Of a stretch of 22,918 nt of DNA, positions 1-7,459 are shown in pieces. This stretch comes from an uncultured bacterium (lineage in GTDB: Bacteria; Bacteroidota; Bacteroidia; Bacteroidales; Bacteroidaceae), in contig CAJMQU010000064.1 in the NCBI GenBank assembly GCA_905215555.1, positions 1 to 22,918 of the forward strand, written 5' to 3'. How positions within the stretch are numbered: position 1 is the stretch's first letter; each line of letters begins with the position of its first letter. Made by a program: the position numbers and the translations under genes. The notes beneath the pieces are model-generated. The model had not been told where the DNA came from. It was given only the letters and a program-made list of their open reading frames with translations, and did no database searches.

Positions 1-72
1 GTAATCGATAATGACCGTCACTCCGTCCGCTTCAATCGCGAAGCCGCTATGGTAAATGTAATCAAGTTTCAT
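1..72 (-). CDS. MBL-fold metallohydrolase, N-terminal fragment
   Basis: Reading leftward from an ATG at 72, 24 codons stay open to the window edge and give MKLDYIYHSGFAIEADGVTV followed by IIDY. A first strand, then YHSGF and a hydrophobic strand ending in Asp, is the usual beginning of the UlaG-like/metallo-beta-lactamase-fold hydrolases common in Bacteroides. The HxHxDH metal motif would lie outside the window, so activity and substrate cannot be judged. It lies 81 bases downstream of the pirin gene on the same strand and may be co-transcribed with it. The family call rests on a very short stretch. Confidence 0.55.
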   Translation of the reverse strand, partial: MKLDYIYHSGFAIEADGVTVIIDY

Positions 73-153
73 GCACGGGTTAAATTATAGTGCAATATTA
101 CGAAAAACACTACACAAACCTCGGCTTTTAGCTGTTATTTTTATCTAAAAGAC

Positions 154-858
154 TTACATCGGTACTTCTATCAACAGAATGTGCGAGTCTTTCAGCGTTT
201 CCAGCTCAAAGCTATTGGTGTCATATACTCCCATACCGTCACGTCGTGAGAGTAAAGTGTCGTCCACCTTCACCTCACCTTCGATGATGAAGATGTACAC
301 ACCGGCATGAGTCTGGTGCATGTGGTAGCCTATCTTTTTTCCGGCCTCTATCTCACCGATGGAAAACCATGCTTGCTGCAACATTTTGGCGGGAGCATCA
401 CCGTCCGGTGAAACAATCAGTACCATTTCATTCTTACGCAATATTGGGCGGATATCATAATCTTGATAGGTGGGAGAGGTATTGAGTTTCTCCGGCATTA
501 CCCAAATTTGAAGGAATTCTACCGTTTCGGTATCACTTCCATTCATTTCGCTGTGATAAATGCCGGTGCCTGCACTCATGGCCTGAATGTCTCCTACGGT
601 GATGGTGCGGCTGTTCTTCTGGCTATCGCCATGTTTCAGTTTTCCTTTCAGCGGTATGGAAATGATTTCCATATTTTTATGCGGATGAGTGCCGAAGCCT
701 TTTCCCGGAGCTATACGATCATCGTTCAGTACACGCAGGGCTCCGAAATTCATGCGGCGTGGGTTATAGTAGGTGTCGAAGCTGAAAGTATGGTGGCTGT
801 CGAGCCAATCATATAGAGCATGTCCACGGCTTTCTGCTTTGTCTATTACTTTTTTCAT
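154..858 (-). CDS. Pirin family protein (bicupin)
   Basis: The 234-residue product has the pirin N-terminal cupin. The four likely metal ligands are H58 and H60 in GTHPHKNMEI, then H102 and E104 in GTGIYHSEMNG. The second, C-terminal cupin (about 150-234) includes YHMHQTHAGVYIFIIEGEV. Bacterial pirins such as YhhW are cytoplasmic, bind Fe or a similar metal, and some show quercetinase activity; the physiological substrate here is unknown. Length is normal for the family and no signal peptide is present. A dyad ACAAAC-T-GTTTGT at 899-911 lies 41 bases upstream of the start and could be an operator. Neighbours on the same strand are a D-lactate dehydrogenase-like gene upstream and an MBL hydrolase downstream. 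Confidence 0.9.
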   Translation of the reverse strand: MKKVIDKAESRGHALYDWLDSHHTFSFDTYYNPRRMNFGALRVLNDDRIAPGKGFGTHPHKNMEIISIPLKGKLKHGDSQKNSRTITVGDIQAMSAGTGIYHSEMNGSDTETVEFLQIWVMPEKLNTSPTYQDYDIRPILRKNEMVLIVSPDGDAPAKMLQQAWFSIGEIEAGKKIGYHMHQTHAGVYIFIIEGEVKVDDTLLSRRDGMGVYDTNSFELETLKDSHILLIEVPM

Positions 859-998
859 AATTTATTCCTTTCTTTTAAATGGTTGATATGTATGGTTAAC
901 AAACTGTTTGTGAAAAGGTTTATTAAGTTGCGAGTTACCAGTTGCGAGTGGCTGCGCTATGAACAGTATCATACCGCAAGGCATTTGTAGTTTGTAGC

Positions 999-1997
999 TT
1001 ATATAACTTTGTTCTCCAATCGCTTTCCGTCTGCAAAGTCCTTGATGTTCTGCAATGTGGTCGAAGCAATGTTTTCTAATGCTTCCCGGGTGAAGAATGC
1101 CTGGTGCGAGGTGACAATGACATTGTTGAATGAAAGTAGGCGTGCCAGTACATCGTCGTCAATGATGCGGTCCGACTGGTCTTCGTAGAAGTATTCACCT
1201 TCTTCTTCGTATACATCCAGTCCGGCAGAGCCGATTTTTTTATTTTTCAGACCTTCTATCAGGGCATTGGTGTGTATCAGTTGTCCGCGTCCGGTATTGA
1301 TAATCATTACACCGTCCTTCATTTTGCTGATGGAATAGTCATTGATGAGATATTTGGTCTGCTCGGTGAGCGGGCAGTGCAGGGAAATGATGTCCGAGCT
1401 GTGGTAAAGTTCGTCCAGCGTGGTATATACTACTTGGTGTTCGCGGGCGAAGTTGTAGTCGGGAAACAAGTCATAGGCAAGGACATTCATGCCAAAACCA
1501 CGCAGAATCATGATAAGCTTCTTGGCTATTTTTCCGGTGCCGATGATGCCGACTGTCTTTCCGTACATGTCGAAACCAAGCAATCCGTGGAGGGAGAAGT
1601 TGCCGTCACGGGTGCGCCAGGTGGCACGGGGAATTTTCCGGTTCAGAGAAAGCATGAGGGCAACGGTGTATTCAGCTACGGCATAGGGCGAATAGGCAGG
1701 TACACGTACCACTTTGATGCCACATTCGGCTGCTGCTTTCAGGTCTACATTGTTGTATCCGGCACAACGCAGTGCCAATAATTTAACACCATTATCGGCC
1801 ATCATGCGTAGCACGTCCGCATCTGCAGTGTCGTTTACGAATATGCAGACGGCATCCACACCCTGTGTGAGGATCACGTTGTGTTTATTTAGATGTCCTT
1901 TATAATAACGGAGTTCAAAATTGTACTCTTTATTCTTTTCATTGAATGAAGCCTCATCGTAAGGCTTGCTGCCGAAAAAAGCAATTGTATATGCCAT
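999..1997 (-). CDS. ldhA: 2-hydroxyacid dehydrogenase, D-lactate dehydrogenase-like
   Basis: This 332-residue protein is a D-isomer-specific 2-hydroxyacid dehydrogenase, most like LdhA-type D-lactate dehydrogenases, which reduce pyruvate to D-lactate with NADH. The Rossmann motif is GTGKIA at 153-158, where Ala replaces the third Gly. D175 is placed to bind the NAD ribose. The catalytic trio is present: R237 in NTGRG, E264 in GLDVYEEE, and H298 in TSHQAFFT. Length is normal and there is no signal peptide, so it is cytoplasmic. It probably disposes of reducing power in fermentation. The exact substrate (pyruvate versus another 2-oxoacid) cannot be settled from sequence. The upstream region contains the left copy of the direct repeat that flanks the rpn gene. 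Confidence 0.88.
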   Translation of the reverse strand: MAYTIAFFGSKPYDEASFNEKNKEYNFELRYYKGHLNKHNVILTQGVDAVCIFVNDTADADVLRMMADNGVKLLALRCAGYNNVDLKAAAECGIKVVRVPAYSPYAVAEYTVALMLSLNRKIPRATWRTRDGNFSLHGLLGFDMYGKTVGIIGTGKIAKKLIMILRGFGMNVLAYDLFPDYNFAREHQVVYTTLDELYHSSDIISLHCPLTEQTKYLINDYSISKMKDGVMIINTGRGQLIHTNALIEGLKNKKIGSAGLDVYEEEGEYFYEDQSDRIIDDDVLARLLSFNNVIVTSHQAFFTREALENIASTTLQNIKDFADGKRLENKVI

Positions 1998-2030
1998 GAT
2001 TTCTGAAGTTTTTAGAATTTGTTGTATATA

Positions 2031-2063
2031 ACATTAACACGTGCGTGGATGATAAGGTTCAAA
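2031..2063 (+). repeat. Left copy of 33-bp direct repeat flanking rpn
   Basis: This stretch matches 3281-3313 at about 28 of 33 positions, in the same orientation and 1250 bases apart. The identical core is acgtgcgtggatgataa (2039-2055 and 3289-3305). It sits in the ldhA/rpn intergenic space, upstream of the rpn promoter. Confidence 0.75.
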
Positions 2064-2159
2064 ATTCAGGCTTTGCGAAGTTCCATTAAAATGTGGTCAT
2101 GCATGATTACTTATTTTTAAAAAAAAGACAATTTGTGGTATAAGTTGGGTAATTCTCTG

Positions 2160-2167
2160 TATCTTTG
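2160..2167 (+). promoter_or_regulatory. Bacteroides -7 promoter box for rpn
   Basis: TATCTTTG matches the Bacteroides consensus TAnnTTTG and lies 20 bases before the rpn ATG, giving a very short leader. A TTTG at 2132-2135 could act as the -33 element, though the 24-base gap is slightly long. Confidence 0.6.
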
Positions 2168-2187
2168 TCCTTACATAACACATAACG

Positions 2188-3093
2188 ATGGGAAAATTTA
2201 TCAATCCGTTTACCGATTACGGCTTTAAGAAAATATTCGGCCAAGAGATTTCTAAGGATTTATTAATCGATTTCTTAAATGATTTGCTGAGGGGTGAACG
2301 GGTGATAACTGATCTCACATTCTTGAACAATGAACAGTTGCCTGAGTATGACGAAGGGCGAGGTCTTATTTATGACATCTATTGCTGTACTGATACCGGT
2401 GAGAAAATTATCGTAGAGATGCAGAATAAGTCACAGGTACATTTTAAGGAACGTGCGCTTTATTACCTTTCCAATGCAATAGTGCAACAGGGTGAAAAAG
2501 GGAATGAATGGAAGTTTCATATAAAAGCTGTGTATGGAGTTTTCTTTATGAACTTTTTGTTCAACAGCAATGTTAAGTTACGGACAGATGTCATTCTTGC
2601 TGATCGTGAAACAGGCGAACTTTTTACTGACAGGATGCGTCAGGTGTTTATAGCTCTTCCTCTTTTTAAGAAGGAGGAGGCAGAATGTGAGACTGATTTT
2701 GAACGTTGGATATATACATTAAAGAATATGGAGACACTGAAACGAATGCCGTTTAAGGCCCGCAAGGCAGTCTTCGAAAAGTTGGAAGAAATTGCTGATG
2801 TATCTTCTCTTAGTAAAGAGGAGCGGAGACGCTATGAAAATAGTGTGAATGTGTACCGTACTAATTTGTGTGTGCTGGATGCGGCGGTACAAGAAGGAGT
2901 AGAAAAGGGATTAGAGAAGGGTATGGAGGAAGGAGTTAAACTGGGGCTTGAACAGGGGCTTGAACAGGGACTTGAACAGGGGCGTAAGGAAGAGCGTCTT
3001 GCTAATGCCCGTAGTATGAAAGTCGTAGGAGTTGATAGTGCGTTAATTTCTAAAATCACAGGTCTTACTGAATCGGAAATTGCTGTCCTGTAA
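2188..3093 (+). CDS. Rpn family recombination-promoting nuclease/putative transposase (PD-(D/E)XK)
   Basis: The 301-residue protein begins with MGKFINPFTDYGFKKIFG, the hallmark N-terminus of the Rpn/PDDEXK_2 transposase-like family. The nuclease core is visible as D63 (IYDIYC) followed by E77 and Q79 (IIVEMQN), an ExQ variant of PD-(D/E)XK, then R89 in FKERALYY. The C-terminus is a four-residue-period tail (EKG/EEG/EQG, about 236-265) encoded partly by a 12-bp tandem repeat. E. coli Rpn proteins are DNA nucleases that stimulate RecA-independent recombination, and some act as phage-defence toxins held by an antitoxin translated from inside the same gene. Met246, preceded by an AGAAGG-like stretch, could start a 56-residue internal product, but this is inference. 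The gene is monocistronic and lies between imperfect direct repeats, suggesting it arrived as a unit. Confidence 0.88.
   Translation: MGKFINPFTDYGFKKIFGQEISKDLLIDFLNDLLRGERVITDLTFLNNEQLPEYDEGRGLIYDIYCCTDTGEKIIVEMQNKSQVHFKERALYYLSNAIVQQGEKGNEWKFHIKAVYGVFFMNFLFNSNVKLRTDVILADRETGELFTDRMRQVFIALPLFKKEEAECETDFERWIYTLKNMETLKRMPFKARKAVFEKLEEIADVSSLSKEERRRYENSVNVYRTNLCVLDAAVQEGVEKGLEKGMEEGVKLGLEQGLEQGLEQGRKEERLANARSMKVVGVDSALISKITGLTESEIAVL
2944..2979 (+). repeat. 12-bp tandem repeat inside rpn
   Basis: Three in-frame copies of GGGCTTGAACAG (2944, 2956 and, with one change, 2968) encode GLEQ units. Gain or loss of a copy would keep the frame and change the length of the C-terminal coil. Confidence 0.85.
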
Positions 3094-3280
3094 TTTAATT
3101 TTGTAAACACATACATTAGGCATGCACCTTATTATAAGGTTTGTACGCTTTTTCTTTTCCTCTTCCTCACTTTCTTTATTTTGTATTCACAAACATTATA
3201 CCTTTGATTTCTGTTTCTCAAGACTTGTTTTGTTGTGTGTGACTTTAAACGAAATGCAGAAAGAATTGGAACATTTATTA

Positions 3281-3313
3281 ATATTAATACGTGCGTGGAT
3301 GATAAAGTTTAGA
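3281..3313 (+). repeat. Right copy of 33-bp direct repeat flanking rpn
   Basis: It matches 2031-2063 in the same orientation with an uninterrupted 17-base identical core at 3289-3305. Together the two copies bracket the rpn gene with its promoter. Confidence 0.75.
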
Positions 3314-3504
3314 GGTTGCTCTGTTCTTGCAGTGTTGTAGATAGTTGTTTATGAATGTGGAATTATCTCATTCTGGTTCTATGATCCATCTTCTTATCTT
3401 TTATTTCTTATTCCGTTTCATTAGAAACTGTTTCTTTTCTCAATTAAAATTTGCCTGTAATGTATCTTTTTGCACAAAATACTTTTTGATGTGCAATATT
3501 GTTG

Positions 3505-3512
3505 TACCTTTG
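3505..3512 (+). promoter_or_regulatory. -7 promoter box for FadL-family gene
   Basis: TACCTTTG matches TAnnTTTG and lies 28 bases before the ATG at 3541. A TTTG at 3485-3488 is present upstream, but the gap of 16 bases is shorter than usual. Confidence 0.6.
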
Positions 3513-3540
3513 TGCCCGCTAACAATTAAAAAAGATTTAG

Positions 3541-4872
3541 ATGAGAAAAATTAGCTTGATTAGCTTTATGTTGCTAATCGTTTCAACTGCAACTTTCGCC
3601 GGAGGACTGCTGACGAATACCAATCAACACGCCGCTTTTCTTCGTATGTTATCTCGTGGTGCTACAACCGAAATAGACGGTGCATTGTCTAACCCCGCAG
3701 GTTTAGCCTTTTTGCCGAATGACGGTTTTTATATGTCTTTGAGTATTCAGAGTGCTTTCCAAACGAGAAATATTGATGCTTCGTGCGAAGGTTTGGGGCT
3801 GAATAAATATTATGAGGGTAAGGCGTCTGCGCCTGTCATTCCCAGTTTGTTTGCTGCTTATAAGATGGGTGATTGGACACTTTCCGGTTTTTTCGGCATT
3901 ACCGGTGGGGGAGGAAAGGCCTCGTTTGATGACGGTCTTCCCATGTTCGATGCTATGGTGATAGGCGGATTGGGAGCCCAAAAAATTCCGGGCAATGCCT
4001 ATTCGTTGAAAAGCTACATGGATGGCAAACAATACATCTACTCTGTACAGTTGGGCTTGACTTATAAGGTGACGGATTGGCTTTCTGCTTTTGCGGGTGG
4101 CCGCATGAACTACTTCACCGGTGGTTATCAGGGTGCATTGAAAGCCAGTTCTGCCGTAGATTTGCCTTCTCCTGCCGGAGGAACGATACCTGTTGGCACG
4201 GAGCTTATTGGTATAGACTTGGATTGTGACCAGACCGGATGGGGATTTACTCCGGTTATCGGTTTGGATGCCAAGTGGGGCAAGCTGAACATTGGTGCAA
4301 AATATGAGTTCAAGACTAACCTGAATATTGAAAATTCCACTAAATCGAACTCGCTTCGTATGTTTGGTGCTGCTGAAAGTGAATTGGAGGCTTACAAGCA
4401 TGGCGTGAATACTCCGAATGATATACCTTCCATGCTTTCCGTAGCTGCTGCCTATGAATTCCTTCCGGTGTTGAGGGCATCTGTAGAATATCATTTCTAT
4501 GATGATAAAAGTGCAGGAATGGCCGAAGGCAAGCAGAAGTTCCTGACAAAGGGAACGAACGAGTATCTGGCCGGTATTGAATGGGATGTAACCAAGCGAC
4601 TGACGGTGAGCTGTGGCGGTCAGATTACAGACTATGGATTATCTGACAACTATCAGAGCGACACCAGCTTTTCTTGCGATTCTTATACTCTAGGCCTTGG
4701 AGCAAAGTTGAAGTTGAGTGAAAAAGCGAATCTGAATGTGGGTTATATGTGGACGACCTATGAAGATTATACGAAAACTTCTCAAAATTATAATGACACC
4801 GGATTGAGCGGTACAAATGTATATAGCCGTACTAATAAGGTGTTTGGCCTTAGCCTTGACTATAGGTTCTAA
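3541..4872 (+). CDS. OmpP1/FadL family outer-membrane transport protein
   Basis: The 443-residue product starts with a signal peptide (MRKISLISFMLLIVSTATFA), followed by a mature N-terminus with NTNQHAAFLRMLSRGATTEIDGALSNPAG. That segment is the conserved hatch/plug region of FadL-type proteins (compare NPAG). The rest alternates amphipathic strands and ends with an aromatic C-terminus (LSLDYRF), as expected of a 14-strand outer-membrane beta barrel. Family members take up hydrophobic molecules such as long-chain fatty acids or aromatics. The ligand here is unknown. It has its own promoter box and is followed by a strong hairpin, so it is probably transcribed alone. Confidence 0.88.
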   Translation: MRKISLISFMLLIVSTATFAGGLLTNTNQHAAFLRMLSRGATTEIDGALSNPAGLAFLPNDGFYMSLSIQSAFQTRNIDASCEGLGLNKYYEGKASAPVIPSLFAAYKMGDWTLSGFFGITGGGGKASFDDGLPMFDAMVIGGLGAQKIPGNAYSLKSYMDGKQYIYSVQLGLTYKVTDWLSAFAGGRMNYFTGGYQGALKASSAVDLPSPAGGTIPVGTELIGIDLDCDQTGWGFTPVIGLDAKWGKLNIGAKYEFKTNLNIENSTKSNSLRMFGAAESELEAYKHGVNTPNDIPSMLSVAAAYEFLPVLRASVEYHFYDDKSAGMAEGKQKFLTKGTNEYLAGIEWDVTKRLTVSCGGQITDYGLSDNYQSDTSFSCDSYTLGLGAKLKLSEKANLNVGYMWTTYEDYTKTSQNYNDTGLSGTNVYSRTNKVFGLSLDYRF

Positions 4873-4900
4873 TTTCATAATTTACTTCATATATAAGCAG

Positions 4901-4937
4901 AGCCGCTTCAGGTATATTATACTTGAGGCGGCTTTAC
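4901..4937 (+). terminator. Hairpin terminator after FadL-family gene
   Basis: A 16-base stem (4901-4916 with 4918-4933, mostly Watson-Crick with G-U pairs) of sequence AGCCGC...GCGGCT is followed by a short T run. It lies between convergent genes and could also stop transcription of the porin gene coming from the right. Confidence 0.8.
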
Positions 4938-5023
4938 TATAAGGTATATCCCGAGTGTTTTTTCTCAAGAAAACTGTTAAGGGAAATGAAAAACTTCTAC
5001 AGATAAAAGTACGTACTTTTATT

Positions 5024-6304
5024 TTAGAACGAATACTGCACCAACAAATTCATCCGGTTGGCATGCTGCGTTGAATTGTTGAAATCCGTGCGCCAGCCGC
5101 GTAAGTATTCGGCTCCTACTTGCATATTCGGAGTGACATTCCAGAATACATTGGCTACGAGATACTGTCCGTAACGGTAGCTGCTTGGCTGGTCGTTAGG
5201 ATACCCATTCTCTGAATACAATCTGGACATACTATAGGTGGTGGATACGAATATTTTCGGGCAGATATTATACTGTGTTCCGGCAAACCAGCCTAGCATA
5301 GGTAATGCCTGCATCTTCCCTTCTTTTTCGGGATTGGGAACGATGTCTACATTCAGATTGCTTATATCATTCAGATATTGTCCGATACCTTTTCCGTAAG
5401 TAGCTTGTCCGAAAATTTCCCATTTCTTGCTGAGGTTGAAGGAAGTGGATGCCTGTACACCCCATCCGGTCACGTCGGATGCTTTGTCTTTGAGCGTGCT
5501 GGTATAAGTCATACTACGAACGAGTCCACCTACACGAAAGTGACTGTTTGCTCCCCAGCCGTATTGTGCATAAGCTGTGAAATCCGGCATGCGCTGCTGG
5601 GCCACACTGAACTGGTCGTTCGTAGTGCCGTCTACGCTTGGAACTTCGATAGAAGCATGGAAACGCCAGTTTTTTAAGCCTTTATAGGTGTAGGCAAGTT
5701 GAGTGGCACGATAGAAAGTGGCACCGTTTGGGCCTTGGAAGTCAATAGTGGAAGGCAGGGCTGACAAGTCCATGAAACCGCCGTAAGTGTAACCTACAGT
5801 GAAATTAAGGAAGGACATATAGGCATTGCGTAGTTGGAATGCTTTGTCACCCCCCCGAAAGTTACCGGCTGTATATACCACGAAATCGCCTAATAATTTG
5901 GTGTGTCCTACCAGTTTCAGAAAGATGGTAGAAGTACGTGCATCCATTTGAAACTGATTTTTCACTTTGCTGAAATTCGGGATATCAGCAGGGATAAAAT
6001 CTATGTTATCCACAATGCCTCCGAAGTCATACTCGGCAGTGGCACGTACATATCCTCCGATACCGAGGGCAAACTTCCCTTTCTTATCCATCAGCAGGAA
6101 GCGGGGAGCCTGTGGATCGTGAATGTACCTGAACTGTGATTCGTTCATGATACGGATGATCTCATCGCCTGCTTTATCGAGGGTGACCATGACGATCCCG
6201 TTGGGAGTTTCATCCTCGATAATTACTTTTTCTTGCGCTTTGGCTGCGGAGGGAATAAGTCCGACACCGCATAACAGAAACATTACTTTTAAGATTGTTT
6301 TCAT
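5024..6304 (-). CDS. DcaP-like outer-membrane porin
   Basis: The 426-residue protein has a signal peptide ending near AAKAQ. A short linker and the conserved segment DPQAPRFLLMDKKGKFALGI then lead into a beta barrel (GGYVRATAEYDFGG onward) with an aromatic last residue (LLVQYSF). This order matches the DcaP-like trimeric porins of Bacteroidetes and Proteobacteria, which let small, often negatively charged compounds cross the outer membrane. The start at 6304 is supported by the signal peptide directly after it. The coding sequence contains a run of seven G (C at 5850-5856 on the plus strand) in the FRGGDK codons. The gene is convergent with the FadL-family gene and has no co-directional partner nearby. 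No clear -7 box was found upstream. Confidence 0.85.
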   Translation of the reverse strand: MKTILKVMFLLCGVGLIPSAAKAQEKVIIEDETPNGIVMVTLDKAGDEIIRIMNESQFRYIHDPQAPRFLLMDKKGKFALGIGGYVRATAEYDFGGIVDNIDFIPADIPNFSKVKNQFQMDARTSTIFLKLVGHTKLLGDFVVYTAGNFRGGDKAFQLRNAYMSFLNFTVGYTYGGFMDLSALPSTIDFQGPNGATFYRATQLAYTYKGLKNWRFHASIEVPSVDGTTNDQFSVAQQRMPDFTAYAQYGWGANSHFRVGGLVRSMTYTSTLKDKASDVTGWGVQASTSFNLSKKWEIFGQATYGKGIGQYLNDISNLNVDIVPNPEKEGKMQALPMLGWFAGTQYNICPKIFVSTTYSMSRLYSENGYPNDQPSSYRYGQYLVANVFWNVTPNMQVGAEYLRGWRTDFNNSTQHANRMNLLVQYSF

Positions 6305-6692
6305 TTAAGTTAGGATTTAGTGAATGCCCATTGAACAACTAAAAAGAAAAAAGGTTGAGAAGAAAGCTAAATTTGCAATTTCGTTTTTACAATTAGAGAG
6401 TAGGAATGATAACTAGTGTGATATGTTTGGCAAGGGGGGGAGTGCAAATGGAATGCATGGAGGTGTAGGGACGGAAGAATGATACATATACCGTCTTTCT
6501 GAATTGTCAGTTTGGATGGTTCGGGAGCTTACTGCGCGTGGTAGCGAAGACTTTCTGTCTCCTTGCGGTAGTAGAGTCTCTGTAACTCGTGAGCGTCATA
6601 TGTCTCTGCCGTATTATAAAGTTCAGAAAGTATAATATGTAGTTATGTGTAAATTCAGGGGTGATTTAGTTTTCCATATTAAAAACATATCG
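6305..6692. other. 388-bp intergenic region with a long-range inverted repeat
   Basis: No gene with a start codon and recognisable product is supported. CTTTCTGAA at 6495-6503 and TTCAGAAAG at 6622-6630 form a perfect 9-bp inverted repeat bounding a 136-base segment. A seven-G run lies at 6434-6440. On the minus strand an open stretch between two stops (about 6530-6645) reads ELYNTAETYDAHELQRLYYR and more, charged and plausible as protein but lacking a start. Confidence 0.5.
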
Positions 6693-6700
6693 TATTTTTG
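6693..6700 (+). promoter_or_regulatory. -7 promoter box for the queuosine operon
   Basis: TATTTTTG fits TAnnTTTG and lies 75 bases before the yhhQ ATG, leaving a leader long enough to hold the proposed riboswitch. Confidence 0.65.
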
Positions 6701-6734
6701 CAACCGAATTTATTGAAGTATGATGCCGTGAATA

Positions 6735-6775
6735 GCGGTCGTGTATTCTAGAACACCACGTAAAAAACAGGAGTT
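6735..6775 (+). promoter_or_regulatory. Candidate preQ1-I riboswitch
   Basis: The leader just before yhhQ shows the preQ1-I layout. P1 is CGTG (6740-6743) with CACG (6757-6760). The loop contains TTCTAG and then ACACC, close to the loop of the Bacillus subtilis queC aptamer. The tail is TAAAAAACAGGAG. The loop bases TTCT (6746-6749) can pair with AGGA (6769-6772), forming the P2 pseudoknot and covering the AGGAG ribosome-binding site five bases or so before the ATG. PreQ1 bound here would therefore block translation of the operon that makes and imports it. P1 is only four pairs, one short of typical, and preQ1-I aptamers are best known from Firmicutes, so this remains a candidate. Confidence 0.68.
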
Positions 6776-7456
6776 ATGAAGCAAAAAGTATCTGTACCCT
6801 TTATGCTGCTGGGTATTCTGTTTAATGTTTGCCTGATTGCAGCCAATCTTCTTGAAACAAAAGTTATTCAGGTTTTCGGCATTACCGTTACCGCAGGATT
6901 ACTGGTTTTCCCTATTTCATATATCATAAATGACTGCATCGCCGAAGTGTGGGGCTTCCGTAAGGCACGCCTTATTATCTGGAGTGGCTTTGCCATGAAT
7001 TTCTTTGTGGTCATGTTGGGGCTGATAGCTGTGGCATTGCCTGCTGCACCCTTTTGGGAGGGGGAAGCCCATTTTAATTTTGTCTTTGGCATGGCACCGC
7101 GCATTGTCGTGGCAAGTCTAACCGCATTTTTGGTCGGTTCATTCCTTAACGCCTACGTTATGAGCCGTATGAAGGTGGCAAGTGGCGGACGGCATTTTTC
7201 AGCCCGTGCCATTTGGTCGACGATAGTGGGAGAGACGGCGGACTCTCTGATTTTCTTTCCTGTGGCTTTCGGCGGCATCATTGCGTGGCATGAACTGCTG
7301 ATAATGATGTGCGTTCAGATTGTATTGAAATCCTTGTATGAAGTATTGATCCTTCCGGTCACTATCCGTGTTGTGGCTGCTATCAAGCGTATTGACGGTA
7401 GTGATGTGTACGATGAAGATATATCTTATAATATATTGAAAATCAAAGATATTTAA
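6776..7456 (+). CDS. yhhQ: Queuosine precursor transporter, YhhQ family
   Basis: The 226-residue integral membrane protein has about six hydrophobic segments. It includes the family segment FPISYIINDCIAEVWGFRKA (residues 45-64) and later WSTIVGETADSLIFFPVAF. YhhQ proteins import queuosine precursors such as preQ0 or preQ1. It is the first gene of an operon with queC (3-base gap) and queF, which supports this role over the generic 'VUT family' label. The ribosome-binding site AGGAG (6769-6773) lies inside the proposed preQ1 aptamer, so import is probably shut down when preQ1 is plentiful. Confidence 0.9.
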   Translation: MKQKVSVPFMLLGILFNVCLIAANLLETKVIQVFGITVTAGLLVFPISYIINDCIAEVWGFRKARLIIWSGFAMNFFVVMLGLIAVALPAAPFWEGEAHFNFVFGMAPRIVVASLTAFLVGSFLNAYVMSRMKVASGGRHFSARAIWSTIVGETADSLIFFPVAFGGIIAWHELLIMMCVQIVLKSLYEVLILPVTIRVVAAIKRIDGSDVYDEDISYNILKIKDI

Positions 7457-7459
7457 GAC

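Larger units (their letters stand above)
3094..3540. other. 447-bp intergenic region, no gene supported
   Basis: Short open frames here have low-complexity hydrophobic translations and no recognisable domain. The region holds the right direct repeat (3281-3313) and, near its end, the promoter box of the FadL-family gene. Base composition is AT-rich compared with the flanking genes. Confidence 0.6.

Noticed and set aside
928..949. Short repeat AGTTGCGAG twice upstream of the pirin gene region
   Set aside because: Two 9-base copies in AT-rich intergenic DNA are too short to support a function.
3122..3340. Possible 72-residue protein after rpn
   Set aside because: The translation is low-complexity hydrophobic sequence, and its end is simply the right direct repeat read as codons.
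3703..4494. Minus-strand open frame of 263 codons opposite the FadL-family gene
   Set aside because: The plus-strand gene has a signal peptide, promoter and barrel pattern, whereas the antisense product has none.
6530..6645. Minus-strand reading ELYNTAETYDAHELQ... as a small gene
   Set aside because: It lies between two stops with no ATG, GTG or TTG start and no promoter box, so it is reported only as an unexplained stretch.
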